Source: Desulfotomaculum nigrificans DSM 574 (lineage in GTDB: Bacteria > Bacillota > Desulfotomaculia > Desulfotomaculales > Desulfotomaculaceae). From it: a DNA stretch of 64,000 nt. The stretch's first letter is position 1, and the number at the start of each line of letters is the position of its first letter. The notes beneath the pieces were generated by a model. It worked only from the letters and a program-made list of their open reading frames with translations, ran no database searches and had not been told where the DNA came from. Of this stretch, positions 43,767 to 51,837 are shown one piece after another. The stretch lies in NCBI RefSeq assembly GCF_000189755.2, contig NZ_KI912183.1, forward strand, positions 870,257-934,256. Reading direction: 5' to 3'. Position numbers and translations under genes: made by a program.

Positions 43767-45945
43767 CGCCGCTTTTCTGGAATTCCGCCTGGAAGGTTTA
43801 TCCTGCGCTGATTGCGCCGCCAAATTGGAGCGTAACATTGCTGCTTTACCCGGCGTAGAACAGGCCAAATTGAATTTTGCTGCAGCCAAACTTACGGTTC
43901 GCGGTGACGTACAAGCAAGCCTGATTATTGATGAGGCCAGGCGGGACGGTGTCCGGGCTATTCCGGCCCACCAAGACCGGGAGGCGGACCAGATAGCATT
44001 CTGGAAAAAACACCATAGGGCCATTTTCAGTGGTCTTGCCGGTATCCTGGTGGCTACCGGGTGGTTGGTTCATTATGCCTTGGGTATGGAAAGTTGGGCC
44101 AAGCTGTTATACACAGCCACTATAGCCGTGGGAGGCTATGCTGTAGGCAAAAAAGCTTTAGTATCCTTAGGCCGCCACCGGTTGGATATGAACGTTTTAA
44201 TGAGTATCGCGGTGATCGGAGCCGTCTTAATTGGAGAATGGAGCGAGGGTGCCACGGTAGCCTTCTTATTCTCGGTCAGTGAAGCCTTAGAATCCTACAC
44301 CATGGATAAAGCCCGCAACTCCATTCGTAACTTAATGAATCTGGCCCCGGATACGGCGATAGTCATCAGGAACGGCCAGGAAATCCAATTGCCGGTCAAA
44401 GACGTGATCATCGGGGATATGCTGGTGGTACGCCCCGGCGAGAAAATTGCTATGGACGGCATTATTACTAATGGACATTCATCCATTAACCAGGCCACCA
44501 TTACCGGGGAATCAGTACCGGTGGATCGTGGCCCGGGAGGCGAAGTCTATGCCGGTACCATCAACGGCGAAGGCAGTTTAATGGTCAGGGTGACTAAACT
44601 AGTGCAGGATAACACCATCTCTCGGATCATCCACTTGGTGGAAGAAGCCCAAGGCCAGCGGGCTCCGTCCCAGGCCTTTGTTGACCGCTTTGCCGCCGTC
44701 TATACGCCGGTGGTGATAACTTTGGCGGCATTAATTGTGGTAATTCCTCCCCTGCTTTTAAACCAGCCCTGGGCACCATGGATTTACCGGGGTTTAGCCC
44801 TGCTGGTGGTGGCCTGTCCCTGTGCGCTGGTTATCTCAACGCCGGTGGCCATCGTTTCGGCCATTGGCAATGCCGCCAGGCACGGTGTGTTAATCAAAGG
44901 GGGCATTCATCTAGAAGAAGTAAGCCGCCTTAGGGCCTTAGCCTTTGATAAAACCGGCACCTTGACCAAGGGTTTACCGGAGGTCACTCAGGTGATACCT
45001 GCTGACCATATTAGCGAAAGCGAATTACTTACTATAGCCGGGGCGGTGGAACATCATTCAGAGCACCCCCTGGCTCGGGCTATCGTGGCTAAAACCAGGG
45101 ATATAAATATTTACCCAACCCCGGCGGAAAACTTCCAGGCCTTAACTGGGCTAGGCGCCCGGGCCACGGTAAATGGACAAAATATTCTGGTGGGTAGCCC
45201 GCGTTTACTCGAACAAAACGGTATTAATATTGCCGGGTGGCAGGAAGCACTGGCCTCCCTTTTCTCCCTGGGTAACACAGTTGTTATGGTGGCCAGAGAA
45301 AAAGAAGTGTTGGGTTGTATTGGGTTGGCTGATCGGGTTCGCCCCATGGCCGCAGATTCTGTGGCTAAACTTAGTAAATTAGGTATATCTCCGCTGATTA
45401 TGTTGACCGGTGATAACCGGCAGACCGCTGAAGTGATTGCAGCCCAGGCCGGAATTGATGATTTCCGGGCTAACTTGCTACCTCAGGATAAAGTTGCAGA
45501 AATTAAGAAGATGCGCCAAGAACTTGGTTTTATCGGTATGGTGGGTGATGGTATTAACGATGCCCCGGCCCTGGCAGCAGCCAACGTCGGTATCGCCATG
45601 GGCGGGGCCGGTAGTGATGCTGCCCTGGAAACTGCTGACCTGGTGTTAATGGGAGATGATTTAAGTAAACTTCCCTTTACCGTTCGTATGGCTCGGTCTG
45701 CCATGCAAGTAATTAAACAGAATATTACCTTTGCCATAGGGATTAAGCTGCTGGCTGTTTTAGCAGTATTTCCCGGTTGGTTGACTCTATGGCTGGCTAT
45801 ACTGGCTGATATGGGGGCAACCATTATGGTAACCCTCAACAGCATCAGATTAGTGGGCATTAAACCGGACGGCGGGTCAGATTTTACCATTGATCCTGTC
45901 CCTGGTTGTGGTGGTAATAAGCCTGATCCGGCCACAGGTGGCTGA
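43759..45945 (+). CDS. cadA: Heavy-metal-exporting P1B-type ATPase (CadA-like)
   Basis: This pump uses ATP to expel divalent soft metals such as Cd, Zn or Pb. The 728-residue product has an N-terminal HMA domain with GLSCADCAAKLE and eight predicted membrane helices. The metal-binding CPC is at C353-P-C355 in ACPCALVIS. The phosphorylated D397 is in DKTGTLTKG, and GDGINDAPALAAANVGIAMG is also present. The CPC motif with a CadC-like partner favours Cd/Zn over Cu. A short Gly/Pro tail follows the last helix. Confidence 0.94.
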   Translation: MSSAAFLEFRLEGLSCADCAAKLERNIAALPGVEQAKLNFAAAKLTVRGDVQASLIIDEARRDGVRAIPAHQDREADQIAFWKKHHRAIFSGLAGILVATGWLVHYALGMESWAKLLYTATIAVGGYAVGKKALVSLGRHRLDMNVLMSIAVIGAVLIGEWSEGATVAFLFSVSEALESYTMDKARNSIRNLMNLAPDTAIVIRNGQEIQLPVKDVIIGDMLVVRPGEKIAMDGIITNGHSSINQATITGESVPVDRGPGGEVYAGTINGEGSLMVRVTKLVQDNTISRIIHLVEEAQGQRAPSQAFVDRFAAVYTPVVITLAALIVVIPPLLLNQPWAPWIYRGLALLVVACPCALVISTPVAIVSAIGNAARHGVLIKGGIHLEEVSRLRALAFDKTGTLTKGLPEVTQVIPADHISESELLTIAGAVEHHSEHPLARAIVAKTRDINIYPTPAENFQALTGLGARATVNGQNILVGSPRLLEQNGINIAGWQEALASLFSLGNTVVMVAREKEVLGCIGLADRVRPMAADSVAKLSKLGISPLIMLTGDNRQTAEVIAAQAGIDDFRANLLPQDKVAEIKKMRQELGFIGMVGDGINDAPALAAANVGIAMGGAGSDAALETADLVLMGDDLSKLPFTVRMARSAMQVIKQNITFAIGIKLLAVLAVFPGWLTLWLAILADMGATIMVTLNSIRLVGIKPDGGSDFTIDPVPGCGGNKPDPATGG

Positions 45946-45978
45946 GGTTGTTAAAAATCCCGGTTCGGGGTTATGCTA

Positions 45979-46015
45979 AGTCCCGCTTCGCTAAATGCGA
46001 AGCGGGACTTTTTTT
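45979..46015 (+). terminator. Terminator of the heavy-metal operon
   Basis: AGTCCCGCTTCGC-TAAAT-GCGAAGCGGGACT, a 13-bp stem, followed by TTTTTT. Confidence 0.95.
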
Positions 46016-46040
46016 GTGGTCCATAAACTGGCAGGCAATT

Positions 46041-46081
46041 AAAGGTGTCATAATTGAACATCTTTCCATAATGTGTATTAT
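46041..46081 (+). promoter_or_regulatory. Promoter with overlapping inverted repeat upstream of the GDT1 pair
   Basis: TTGAAC (46054-46059), 16-base spacer, TATTAT (46076-46081). AAAGGTGT (46041-46048) and ACATCTTT (46058-46065) are inverted arms (7 of 8) around the -35 box, a plausible operator. No riboswitch is seen on this side of the genes. Confidence 0.45.
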
Positions 46082-46123
46082 ACCGTCAACCCAGGTTAAG
46101 GCCGGTTAAGGGGAGGTGAACTA

Positions 46124-46450
46124 TTGAGAAACGCTTCTCTCAAACTTTTTTTATCTACCTTAGGTATCGTGTTCCTATCTGAGATGGGGGATAAGACTCA
46201 GATAACCACGATGCTGTTGGCCGGGGCAAAACCTCTTTATGTGATCTACGTTGCCTTGGGGTCAGCCATGGCCCTAATTTGCACTTCGTTTATTGAGGTG
46301 CTCATTGGCTCCCATATCGTAGCCAGATACTTGAAGCCAGCAACCATCAAGGTAGCCTCGGGCTTTGCCTTTTTAATTTTAGGCCTGCTGCTAATTTTGG
46401 GCGTCATAGGAGCCGATGAAATAAATACACTGAAAGGATCAATCTTATGA
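46124..46450 (+). CDS. TMEM165/GDT1 family half-transporter, first copy
   Basis: This 108-residue membrane protein has three hydrophobic helices and the family motif SEMGDKTQ near residue 20. GDT1 proteins export manganese or exchange cations. The usual protein has two such halves; here each half is a separate gene. The TTG start at 46124 follows GGGGAGG by 7 bases. It overlaps the next gene by 4 bases, so the two halves probably form a heterodimer. Confidence 0.88.
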   Translation: MRNASLKLFLSTLGIVFLSEMGDKTQITTMLLAGAKPLYVIYVALGSAMALICTSFIEVLIGSHIVARYLKPATIKVASGFAFLILGLLLILGVIGADEINTLKGSIL

Positions 46451-46803
46451 GCATGAAATTCTTTGCTTGGCTAACAACTTATGTGCTGATTATATTGTGT
46501 GAGCTAGGTGATAAAACCCAGGTTGCTGTGTTGATGCTCTCAAGCAATCACCCTGGTAAAAAGTGGCTGATTCTGGGGGCCAGCGCTTTGGCCCTTAGTT
46601 GTTGTGTACTAATTGAAGTTACCGTGGGTGCCACCTTGGCCAGATATATCGGCCCCCAAATCATTAATAAAGCTACTGGCTGGGTATTTCTATTTGTTGG
46701 CCTTTACACTTTGGGTTCCCATTTTAATATCCGGCAAAAAATTTTTCCTCGGCAGCAAAAAGTTAATAACCATGATATTACCCCTAACTTTATGGACCGT
46801 TAA
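46447..46803 (+). CDS. TMEM165/GDT1 family half-transporter, second copy
   Basis: The 118-residue product has three hydrophobic helices and the second family motif CELGDKTQ near residue 19. With the first copy it would supply both E-x-G-D-K-T motifs needed for a manganese-transporting pore. A short basic tail follows. Its 3' end faces a manganese riboswitch on the opposite strand. A weak hairpin GGACC-GTTAA-GGTCC with TCTTTTTATTT at 46794-46820 may terminate it. Confidence 0.88.
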   Translation: MSMKFFAWLTTYVLIILCELGDKTQVAVLMLSSNHPGKKWLILGASALALSCCVLIEVTVGATLARYIGPQIINKATGWVFLFVGLYTLGSHFNIRQKIFPRQQKVNNHDITPNFMDR

Positions 46804-46837
46804 GGTCCTCTTTTTATTTAATCAGGATATAATAAAA

Positions 46838-46980
46838 GACCTTTACTTCAATAATAGATTTATTGAAGTAAAGGTCTCGCTGCCAAGGACTTACAGTCAT
46901 CTTGTCAATAAGACCGGGCTTTCGGCCAGTGTGTCGATCTTATTGGCTTACTCTCGTAAGCTAGCTACTCCCCTTTAACT
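46838..46980 (-). promoter_or_regulatory. yybP-ykoY manganese riboswitch with terminator, oriented against the GDT1 genes
   Basis: Read on the minus strand, the element starts TTAAAGGGGAGTAGC, has GATCGACACACTGG and ends CCTTGGCAGCGAGACCTTTA, the conserved blocks of the yybP-ykoY family, which senses Mn2+. The 3' aptamer strand continues into a perfect 17-bp hairpin (46876-46838) followed by TTTTATTATAT, a terminator that overlaps the aptamer's closing stem. This is the normal ON-switch layout. But no minus-strand gene follows: the transcript would run antisense into the GDT1 genes. The structure is judged by eye. Confidence 0.85.
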
Positions 46981-47042
46981 ATTTCATTTTGTTATACTTT
47001 ATGCTTTACCCGTCCCATGTGTTACCCCGGTTAAAAATTTTT

Positions 47043-47082
47043 TAATAAAAAAAGTCACAAGCCTATAAAGGTTTGTGACTTT
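47043..47082 (-). terminator. Terminator after ackA
   Basis: AAGTCACAAACC-TTTATA-GGCTTGTGACTT, a 12-bp stem with one G-U pair, followed on the minus strand by TTTTTATT. Confidence 0.9.
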
Positions 47083-47090
47083 GACTCTTA

Positions 47091-48287
47091 CTACCTAGTG
47101 GCCAATACTTTGGTTTCTCTGGCAATCATTAACTCCTCATTGGTGGGAACCACCATGGCGGTAATAGGTGAACCGGGCTTACTAATAATAACTTCCTTAC
47201 CCCGAGAGTTATTCTTTTCTTCATCAATCTCCAGTCCGGTATAAGCCAGACCCTTTAATACTCTGGCTCTCATGTCCTTGGAGTTTTCACCGATACCTCC
47301 GGTGAACACCACCACATCCAGACCGCCCAGAGCAGCAGTAAAGGCACCAATCCATTTATTGATACTATAGGCAAACATGCTTAAGGCTAGTTCTGCCCGT
47401 TCATTCCCTTGGTTAGCGGCATCCTCTAAATCCCTGAAGTCACTGCTGATACCGGAAATACCTAACACACCGCTTTGTTTATTTAATAGGTTGTTAGTTT
47501 CATCAATGCTTAAGTTCTCTTTTTCCATTAAGAAAGTAACAATGGCTGGGTCAATGTCACCGGTACGGGTACCCATAGGTAAACCTGCTAAAGGAGTGAA
47601 GCCCATGGTGGTATCAACGGAAACTCCATTCCCTACAGCCGTGATACTGGAACCATTACCCAGGTGGCAAACAATAATTTTTAATTCTTCTACCGACTTA
47701 CCCAGTATTTCTGCCGCCCGACCAGATACATATTTATGTGAAGTACCGTGAAATCCATACTTACGGATCTTATACTTTTCATAATATTGGTAAGGTATAC
47801 CATACATGAAGGCATGTTTAGGTATGGACTGGTGGAAGGCCGTATCAAAGACCGCCACATGTGGAATGCCGGGTAATATTTCACGGCAGGTTTTAATGCC
47901 TACTACGTTTGGTGGATTATGTAGAGGCGCCAGATCTGATAACTCTTCTAACACTTTGATTAATTCATCATTAATCAAAACAGATTTATTAAATTCTTCA
48001 CCGCCATGCACCACCCGGTGCCCCACAGCCTTAATCATAGAGATATCGCTGATTGCACCATAGGTTTGGTCGGTAATACATTTTAAAATGGTTTCCAGAG
48101 CCACCTTATGGTTGGGTAGATCCTGTTCTAGCACCAGTTCCTTACCCGCCTGGGACTCCTGCTTGATTCTGGAACCGGCAATCCCAATCCTTTCCGCCAG
48201 TCCGGAAAGCAATACCGTCTCTTGCTCCATGTCCATCAATTTATATTTAATTGAGGAACTGCCGCAGTTAACTACCAGGATAAGCAA
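47091..48287 (-). CDS. ackA: Acetate kinase
   Basis: AckA makes ATP from acetyl phosphate and ADP (or the reverse). The 398-residue product opens with LILVVNCGSSSIKYKLMD, and has HRVVHGGEEF, FDTAFHQSIP, HLGNGSSITAV and VFTGGIGENS. I chose TTG at 48287 with AGGAGG 8 bases upstream, giving the normal family length; an ATG 12 codons earlier has no site. It follows pduL, which supplies the acyl-phosphate. Confidence 0.96.
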   Translation of the reverse strand: MLILVVNCGSSSIKYKLMDMEQETVLLSGLAERIGIAGSRIKQESQAGKELVLEQDLPNHKVALETILKCITDQTYGAISDISMIKAVGHRVVHGGEEFNKSVLINDELIKVLEELSDLAPLHNPPNVVGIKTCREILPGIPHVAVFDTAFHQSIPKHAFMYGIPYQYYEKYKIRKYGFHGTSHKYVSGRAAEILGKSVEELKIIVCHLGNGSSITAVGNGVSVDTTMGFTPLAGLPMGTRTGDIDPAIVTFLMEKENLSIDETNNLLNKQSGVLGISGISSDFRDLEDAANQGNERAELALSMFAYSINKWIGAFTAALGGLDVVVFTGGIGENSKDMRARVLKGLAYTGLEIDEEKNNSRGKEVIISKPGSPITAMVVPTNEELMIARETKVLATR

Positions 48288-48336
48288 AGACTTTTCCTCC
48301 TTTAAATTAAAAGCCAATGTCATATCTAAAGGCTAT

Positions 48337-48984
48337 TTATTTTACCAGTTCTGAAATATGACCATGAATTTTGTAAGCAAAGACGGTGTCACCGTTTCTT
48401 AAACCTACTGCGTTGCCTTCATCGGTATCAACGTGCATTTCCAACTTAAACTTGTCACTTACCCGCACCAGCACATCCCCAAAGATAATTCCTCGGGGGC
48501 CCTTAGCTCTTACATAAATGCGGTCGCCGTCCTCCAAACCGTATTTTTCAGCATCAGAGGTATGCATGTGAATGTGTCTGGCAGCAATGATGGCGCCTTC
48601 TTTTAATGTAATAGATCCCACGGGTCCAACTAAAGTAACAGAGGCTGAACCGGCTAAATCTCCTGAATCTCTTAAAGGAGCTCTAATACCCAATTTAAAG
48701 CAATCAGATATGGACAGTTCTACTTGGCTCTGTTTGCGCAGGGGGCCCAGGACTCTAACCTTTTCAATTACCCCTTTGGGTCCTACCACAGTTAGTGTTT
48801 CCTCACAAGCATACTGACCTGGTTGGGAAAGATCTTTGTATTTTTTTAGTTCATAACCAGGACCAAATAAGATATCCACATGCTCCTGGCTCAAATGAAT
48901 GTGACGAGCAGAGATTCCTACAGGAACTGGGATAGCAGTAATTTCATCCGGGTTAACACGGGTGGTTAAGGTTTCATTTCCCAT
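48337..48984 (-). CDS. pduL: Phosphate acyltransferase of the PduL family
   Basis: PduL converts acyl-CoA to acyl phosphate, replacing the unrelated Pta. The 215-residue product has two zinc-binding His motifs, ISARHIHLS (about residue 25) and AARHIHMHTSDAE, and the GDRIYVRAKGPRG barrel segment. No N-terminal encapsulation peptide typical of microcompartment PduL is evident. Together with ackA it forms an acetate (or propionate) energy pathway. Confidence 0.93.
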   Translation of the reverse strand: MGNETLTTRVNPDEITAIPVPVGISARHIHLSQEHVDILFGPGYELKKYKDLSQPGQYACEETLTVVGPKGVIEKVRVLGPLRKQSQVELSISDCFKLGIRAPLRDSGDLAGSASVTLVGPVGSITLKEGAIIAARHIHMHTSDAEKYGLEDGDRIYVRAKGPRGIIFGDVLVRVSDKFKLEMHVDTDEGNAVGLRNGDTVFAYKIHGHISELVK

Positions 48985-49506
48985 TTCTTCACACTTCCCT
49001 TTTGTAAATTTTTATGTAAACACTTATTTGAAATCCTTTTGTCATAATTGGTTCCTATTTACATATATCATAATTTCTAATTACACAAAAGGCAGTTTTT
49101 CGTTTAAATTCGAGCTATATAGCTAAAATTGTAGAAAAACTCCCTTCATATTATATGTTTTCTTTTTGTCACCCAAAGAAAACAAGGAAAGTTTTTCTAT
49201 ACGACGGTAAATAAGGCATGATGTTCATACCATTAGTTTGTGAATGCTTAAGTCGCAAAATAGGATTTACGAATTTTAAAATACCGCCCTTTTCCGCCCA
49301 ATCATGATTTTACCGATTTTAAACATTCTTTTCAAGGGAACTTAAAAAGTCGATTGATTTAAAATCCCTATAATATTCTAAAATATCCTAAAACGATACT
49401 CGTTGACGGTAATCGAATACCGGCATAATTGGCGACCATTAATGATTGAATTAAGAAGGAATAACGAAAAGCCCGCAACCCTAAACTCGATAACAAGCCA
49501 TAATCC
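48985..49506. other. AT-rich intergenic stretch with a nested hairpin
   Basis: I see no open reading frame with a credible start here. The only clear structure is at 49132-49199: an outer stem TAGAAAAACTCCCTT / AAGGAAAGTTTTTCTA enclosing an inner perfect stem GTTTTCTTT / AAAGAAAAC. It might be an RNA element or the relic of a small transposable element. The pduL promoter must lie in the first part but is not obvious. Confidence 0.4.
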
Positions 49507-49537
49507 AAACCCCTGCCGTGATACCAGCAGGGGTTTT
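49507..49537 (+). terminator. Terminator-like hairpin without an upstream gene
   Basis: AAACCCCTGC-CGTGATACCA-GCAGGGGTTT followed by TC: a 10-bp stem. No gene ends just before it on either strand. Confidence 0.45.
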
Positions 49538-49560
49538 CATTGATTCTATCTAAAGCACAA

Positions 49561-49848
49561 TTGATGGATTATAGGTTATTTGCACAGCCTCGTAATGTCC
49601 GGTGAATCGAACGTAAACAATCGGAAATGGTAAGACATGGTTTGCGAAAAGCCAGATATATTGGTCAAGCTAAAATAAGATTACAAGCATATCTGATCGC
49701 TACATTAGTCGAACTTCAAACGCTTGTGGAAATTGTCAATGGAACAAAATGCCAAAGTACTATCACAAGCTGTATAGGATCATTGCACCAAGTTAAATGT
49801 CAGATATTAGTAAATTGGGAGCTGATATTTCTAAAAAAGTATCATTAA
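49561..49848 (+). pseudogene. Transposase remnant (IS1182/IS5-type C-terminal end)
   Basis: The frame contains IERKQSEMVRHGLRKARY and then GQAKIRLQAYLIATLVEL, which resemble the C-terminal end of DDE transposases with the HGLRRARYRG...AKVRIQ pattern. A TGA stop lies in frame at 49603-49605, just before the first of these, and no N-terminal part or catalytic residues remain. It is a dead fragment. Confidence 0.7.
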
Positions 49849-49919
49849 AGCTCAAAAATTAAAAAATATTACTATTACTGGAAAAATAATGTAATTTTTA
49901 CTTGAGTAAGATAAAATTA

Positions 49920-49942
49920 GAGGGCATTTTTTCAACACCCTC
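49920..49942. repeat. Possible insertion-sequence end
   Basis: GAGGG and CCCTC flank a 13-base centre with CATTTTTTCAACA. The reverse reading GAGGGTGTTGAAAAAATG looks like a transposon terminus and lies about 70 bases beyond the transposase remnant. No matching left end was found. Between 49849 and 50081 I see nothing else. Confidence 0.3.
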
Positions 49943-50085
49943 CTAGCCTGTTCTCTGCCACAATATCAATAAATAGTCACCACATCCCACCTGATGACCT
50001 CAAAAACAGAGGCCCGGTTCTAGAGTTTAATGTGTTGCCAATAACCTTCTAAGCCACCATTTAGGTGAGTTAAAAATTAACATAA

Positions 50086-50123
50086 AATAAAGCTGACCTA
50101 GCAAGCAATAGGTCAGCTTTATT
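50086..50123 (-). terminator. Terminator after tRNA-Pro
   Basis: AATAAAGCTGACCTA and TAGGTCAGCTTTATT form a 15-bp stem; on the minus strand TTATG follows a T-rich arm. It is symmetrical and could work on both strands. Confidence 0.8.
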
Positions 50124-50134
50124 TTTTAGACTGG

Positions 50135-50208
50135 TCGGGATGACAGGACTTGAACCTGCGGCCTCACGGTCCCGAACCGTGCGCTCTACCAAACTGAGCT
50201 ACATCCCG
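50135..50208 (-). tRNA. tRNA-Pro (anticodon CGG)
   Basis: The minus strand reads CGGGATGTAGCTCAGTTTGG at the 5' end, then an anticodon arm CACGG-TTCGGGA-CCGTG (anticodon CGG, codon CCG) and the T arm GCAGGTTCAAGTCCTGT, closing with CATCCCG plus discriminator A. The 3' CCA is not encoded. Confidence 0.96.
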
Positions 50209-50400
50209 ATAATTTCGTCAGTTCTTGTGACAAAGTATATTATGCCCGATGGTTAATCTTTTGTCAAGAAAATTTTACCCACTCCCTAGATTTTGCTTAT
50301 TACATTATCTTGAAGCACTTGTTTTAAGGCATTTTCCCGCATAATGTCGACTTAATTGCAGATAATACCTGTAAAGATTGTTCCCACAGGGGGGATCTAT

Positions 50401-50661
50401 TTGCGTAAAAATGTGGGCACTGCAGAAAGAATTTTTCGCTTTACTTTTGCCATTGCATTTTTATCTATGGGTGTATTCAAACTTTTTAGCCCCGCCTGGT
50501 CTACCTTTTTTACCATCCTGGGCCTGGAAGTTCTGGTGGTGTCGCTCATTGGTTATAGCCCCCTGTATGCTTTATTAGGATTTTCTACTCATAATCCTAG
50601 ATTGGCGGTTAAAGAGGAGGCCGAAATGTGGACAGTCGGCAAGCCGGATTCGGAGAAGTAG
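50401..50661 (+). CDS. DUF2892-type small membrane protein
   Basis: The 86-residue product starts RKNVGTAERIFRFTFAIAFL after the initiator and has two hydrophobic helices (about 12-30 and 40-58), then a hydrophilic tail. The opening NVGTAER is typical of the DUF2892/YgaP-like membrane domain. I chose TTG at 50401, with AGGGGGG about 6 bases upstream. Function unknown. Confidence 0.75.
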   Translation: MRKNVGTAERIFRFTFAIAFLSMGVFKLFSPAWSTFFTILGLEVLVVSLIGYSPLYALLGFSTHNPRLAVKEEAEMWTVGKPDSEK

Positions 50662-50712
50662 TGAACAACTTGTTTAATATGCTTGTAGATCCTTTGGAGG
50701 GAGGTGATCCAA

Positions 50713-50904
50713 GTGGTAAACACCAACAATCCAGCGGAACTAGAAAATTGCATCGAAAACGCTCAAAAATGCATGATGGACATAGGGAAAATCATTGACC
50801 AACTTCCCGCTAATGCCAGTCAAAAGAGCCAGCTTTCCCAACTATGTAAAAAAACAGGAGTATTGCTTGAAGAAGCAAAACAACGCTGTGAACAACTGTT
50901 TTAA
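50713..50904 (+). CDS. Small helical protein of unknown function
   Basis: The 63-residue product is predicted all-helical, with heptad-like hydrophobic spacing and four Cys (CIENAQKCMM, LCKKTG, RCEQLF). GGAGGTGAT, a full match to the anti-Shine-Dalgarno, ends 4 bases before the GTG at 50713. I do not recognise a family. It lies between the DUF2892 gene and a small zinc-ribbon gene in the same direction. Confidence 0.7.
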   Translation: MVNTNNPAELENCIENAQKCMMDIGKIIDQLPANASQKSQLSQLCKKTGVLLEEAKQRCEQLF

Positions 50905-50970
50905 TGTAATTTTTAAAAATATGGCTGAAATAATTGTTCAGCAGCCTGTGTCCTTTTAGGAGGCACCAAA

Positions 50971-51096
50971 ATGCTGAAGTGCTGTGTTTGTGGCAAAGAA
51001 GACCAAGAATCCCGGATGATTTGGGACGAGGAAATGGATAACAGTTACTGTGAAAACTGTTACCTAAAGGAAAACTCAAAAGAAATAAGCAGCTAA
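50971..51096 (+). CDS. 41-residue zinc-ribbon protein
   Basis: The product has CCVCGKEDQ near the N-terminus and CENC later (CVC-GK and CENC knuckles), a likely four-Cys zinc site with a middle of acidic residues. AGGAGG lies 7 bases before the ATG. A hairpin (51108-51135) follows. Too short to assign to a family; regulators and small accessory proteins of this form are common in Firmicutes. Confidence 0.75.
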   Translation: MLKCCVCGKEDQESRMIWDEEMDNSYCENCYLKENSKEISS

Positions 51097-51107
51097 TCGA
51101 GTAGAGT

Positions 51108-51135
51108 AACGCCGTAGTAATTTTGCTACGGCGTT
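51108..51135 (+). terminator. Hairpin after the zinc-ribbon gene
   Basis: AACGCCGTAG-TAATTTTG-CTACGGCGTT, a perfect 10-bp stem. The T-run expected on the plus strand is missing; the group II intron end begins 8 bases later and may have displaced it. Confidence 0.65.
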
Positions 51136-51142
51136 AGCCTCC

Positions 51143-51214
51143 GGGTAGAAGGGCTGCGCAATTCGCAGCCCATACCCCCGCAGAACCAGCCGTGCGGATT
51201 TCCCGCAGTAGCTC
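51143..51214 (-). mobile_element. Group II intron 3' end (domains V and VI)
   Basis: On the minus strand GAGCTACTGCGGGAAATCCG and onward folds as a domain V-like hairpin, then GGGTATGGGCTGCG-AATT-CGCAGCCC followed by TTCTACCC looks like domain VI with the branch-point bulge. It lies just after the maturase remnant, as in an intact intron. Confidence 0.7.
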
Positions 51215-51228
51215 TTTCAGGAATTGAT

Positions 51229-51591
51229 TCACAGCATTGCGTAAGATTTCATACTCCCAAATGGGATTCTTATCTTGGGCCGCAATAACGGGAACGTTTT
51301 TTTAATTTCATTGTATTTATCCCAAGTTATGTAACCCTTCCAGCTTCGGCTGCACAACATTTTCCGCCAGTATTCTTCAACTCTGCAGTATACCCTGAGC
51401 AGTGATTTGCGGTTTCCACCCATTCCATAGTAGTTGTAGTGTCCTCTGAGCATTTCGTTGATTTTATCCGCCTGGTCTTTTATTGCCCAGTGCCGGATTT
51501 CCTTCATTTTATCCGTTATTTTCCGGATACTACTTTTTAATCTGCTCTTTTCTGTCTTTCTACCTACCATGAAATTGCCTTTTCTTGAACC
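51229..51591 (-). pseudogene. ltrA: Group II intron reverse transcriptase/maturase, C-terminal remnant
   Basis: The frame reads SRKGNFMVGRKTEKSRLKSS and, later, LRGHYNYYGMGGNRKSL and YWRKMLCSRSWKGYITWDKY, the maturase (X) domain of group II intron proteins. The reverse-transcriptase domain with its YADD motif is gone, and two stops lie just upstream. No HNH endonuclease follows, which fits the class C (group IIC) type. Confidence 0.85.
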
Positions 51592-51837
51592 TACCCCGAT
51601 TTATTAGACACAGAAAACGCACAATACCTAGTTCTATCGTATTATAGCTTATTATTTTATTTGTTTTCCGCACAGGTTTACCTCTAGGGCGTACAATCGC
51701 TGGCGGTGGAAAACATTGATCCTGTTACGCTGCCTTGATAGCTTCCATCGGTACTTTATATTTCGGTTTTAGAATACCTCAATGTATTCAAATATAGCAT
51801 CTTTGGCATCTGCTCGCGTTTTGAACCTTCTGCCATA
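51592..51837 (-). mobile_element. IS3-family transposase fragment inside the intron
   Basis: The minus strand encodes LYGRRFKTRADAKDAIFEY followed by IEVF and a stop, then NR, where functional IS3-type OrfB proteins continue FYNRxRRHSALG. Downstream, TGTGTCTAATAAATCGGGG resembles an IS terminus. It is a dead remnant that replaced the middle of the group II intron. Confidence 0.65.

Noticed and set aside
46010-46123. A riboswitch in the normal position upstream of the GDT1 genes
   Set aside because: The 110 bases contain a promoter-like pair and a short inverted repeat, but none of the GGGGAGTAG or GGCxxxGAGACC blocks of the manganese aptamer.
46838-46876. The 17-bp palindrome as an ordinary terminator of the GDT1 genes
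   Set aside because: The plus strand has no T-run after it; the minus strand does, and the stem shares bases with the riboswitch aptamer.
46613-46978. Plus-strand frame running from the second GDT1 gene through the palindrome
   Set aside because: It overlaps the real gene in another frame, has no start site, and covers the minus-strand riboswitch, whose conserved blocks explain the sequence.
49627-49848. 73-codon frame as an intact small gene
   Set aside because: Its sequence continues upstream past a stop as part of a transposase tail, so it is a pseudogene fragment.
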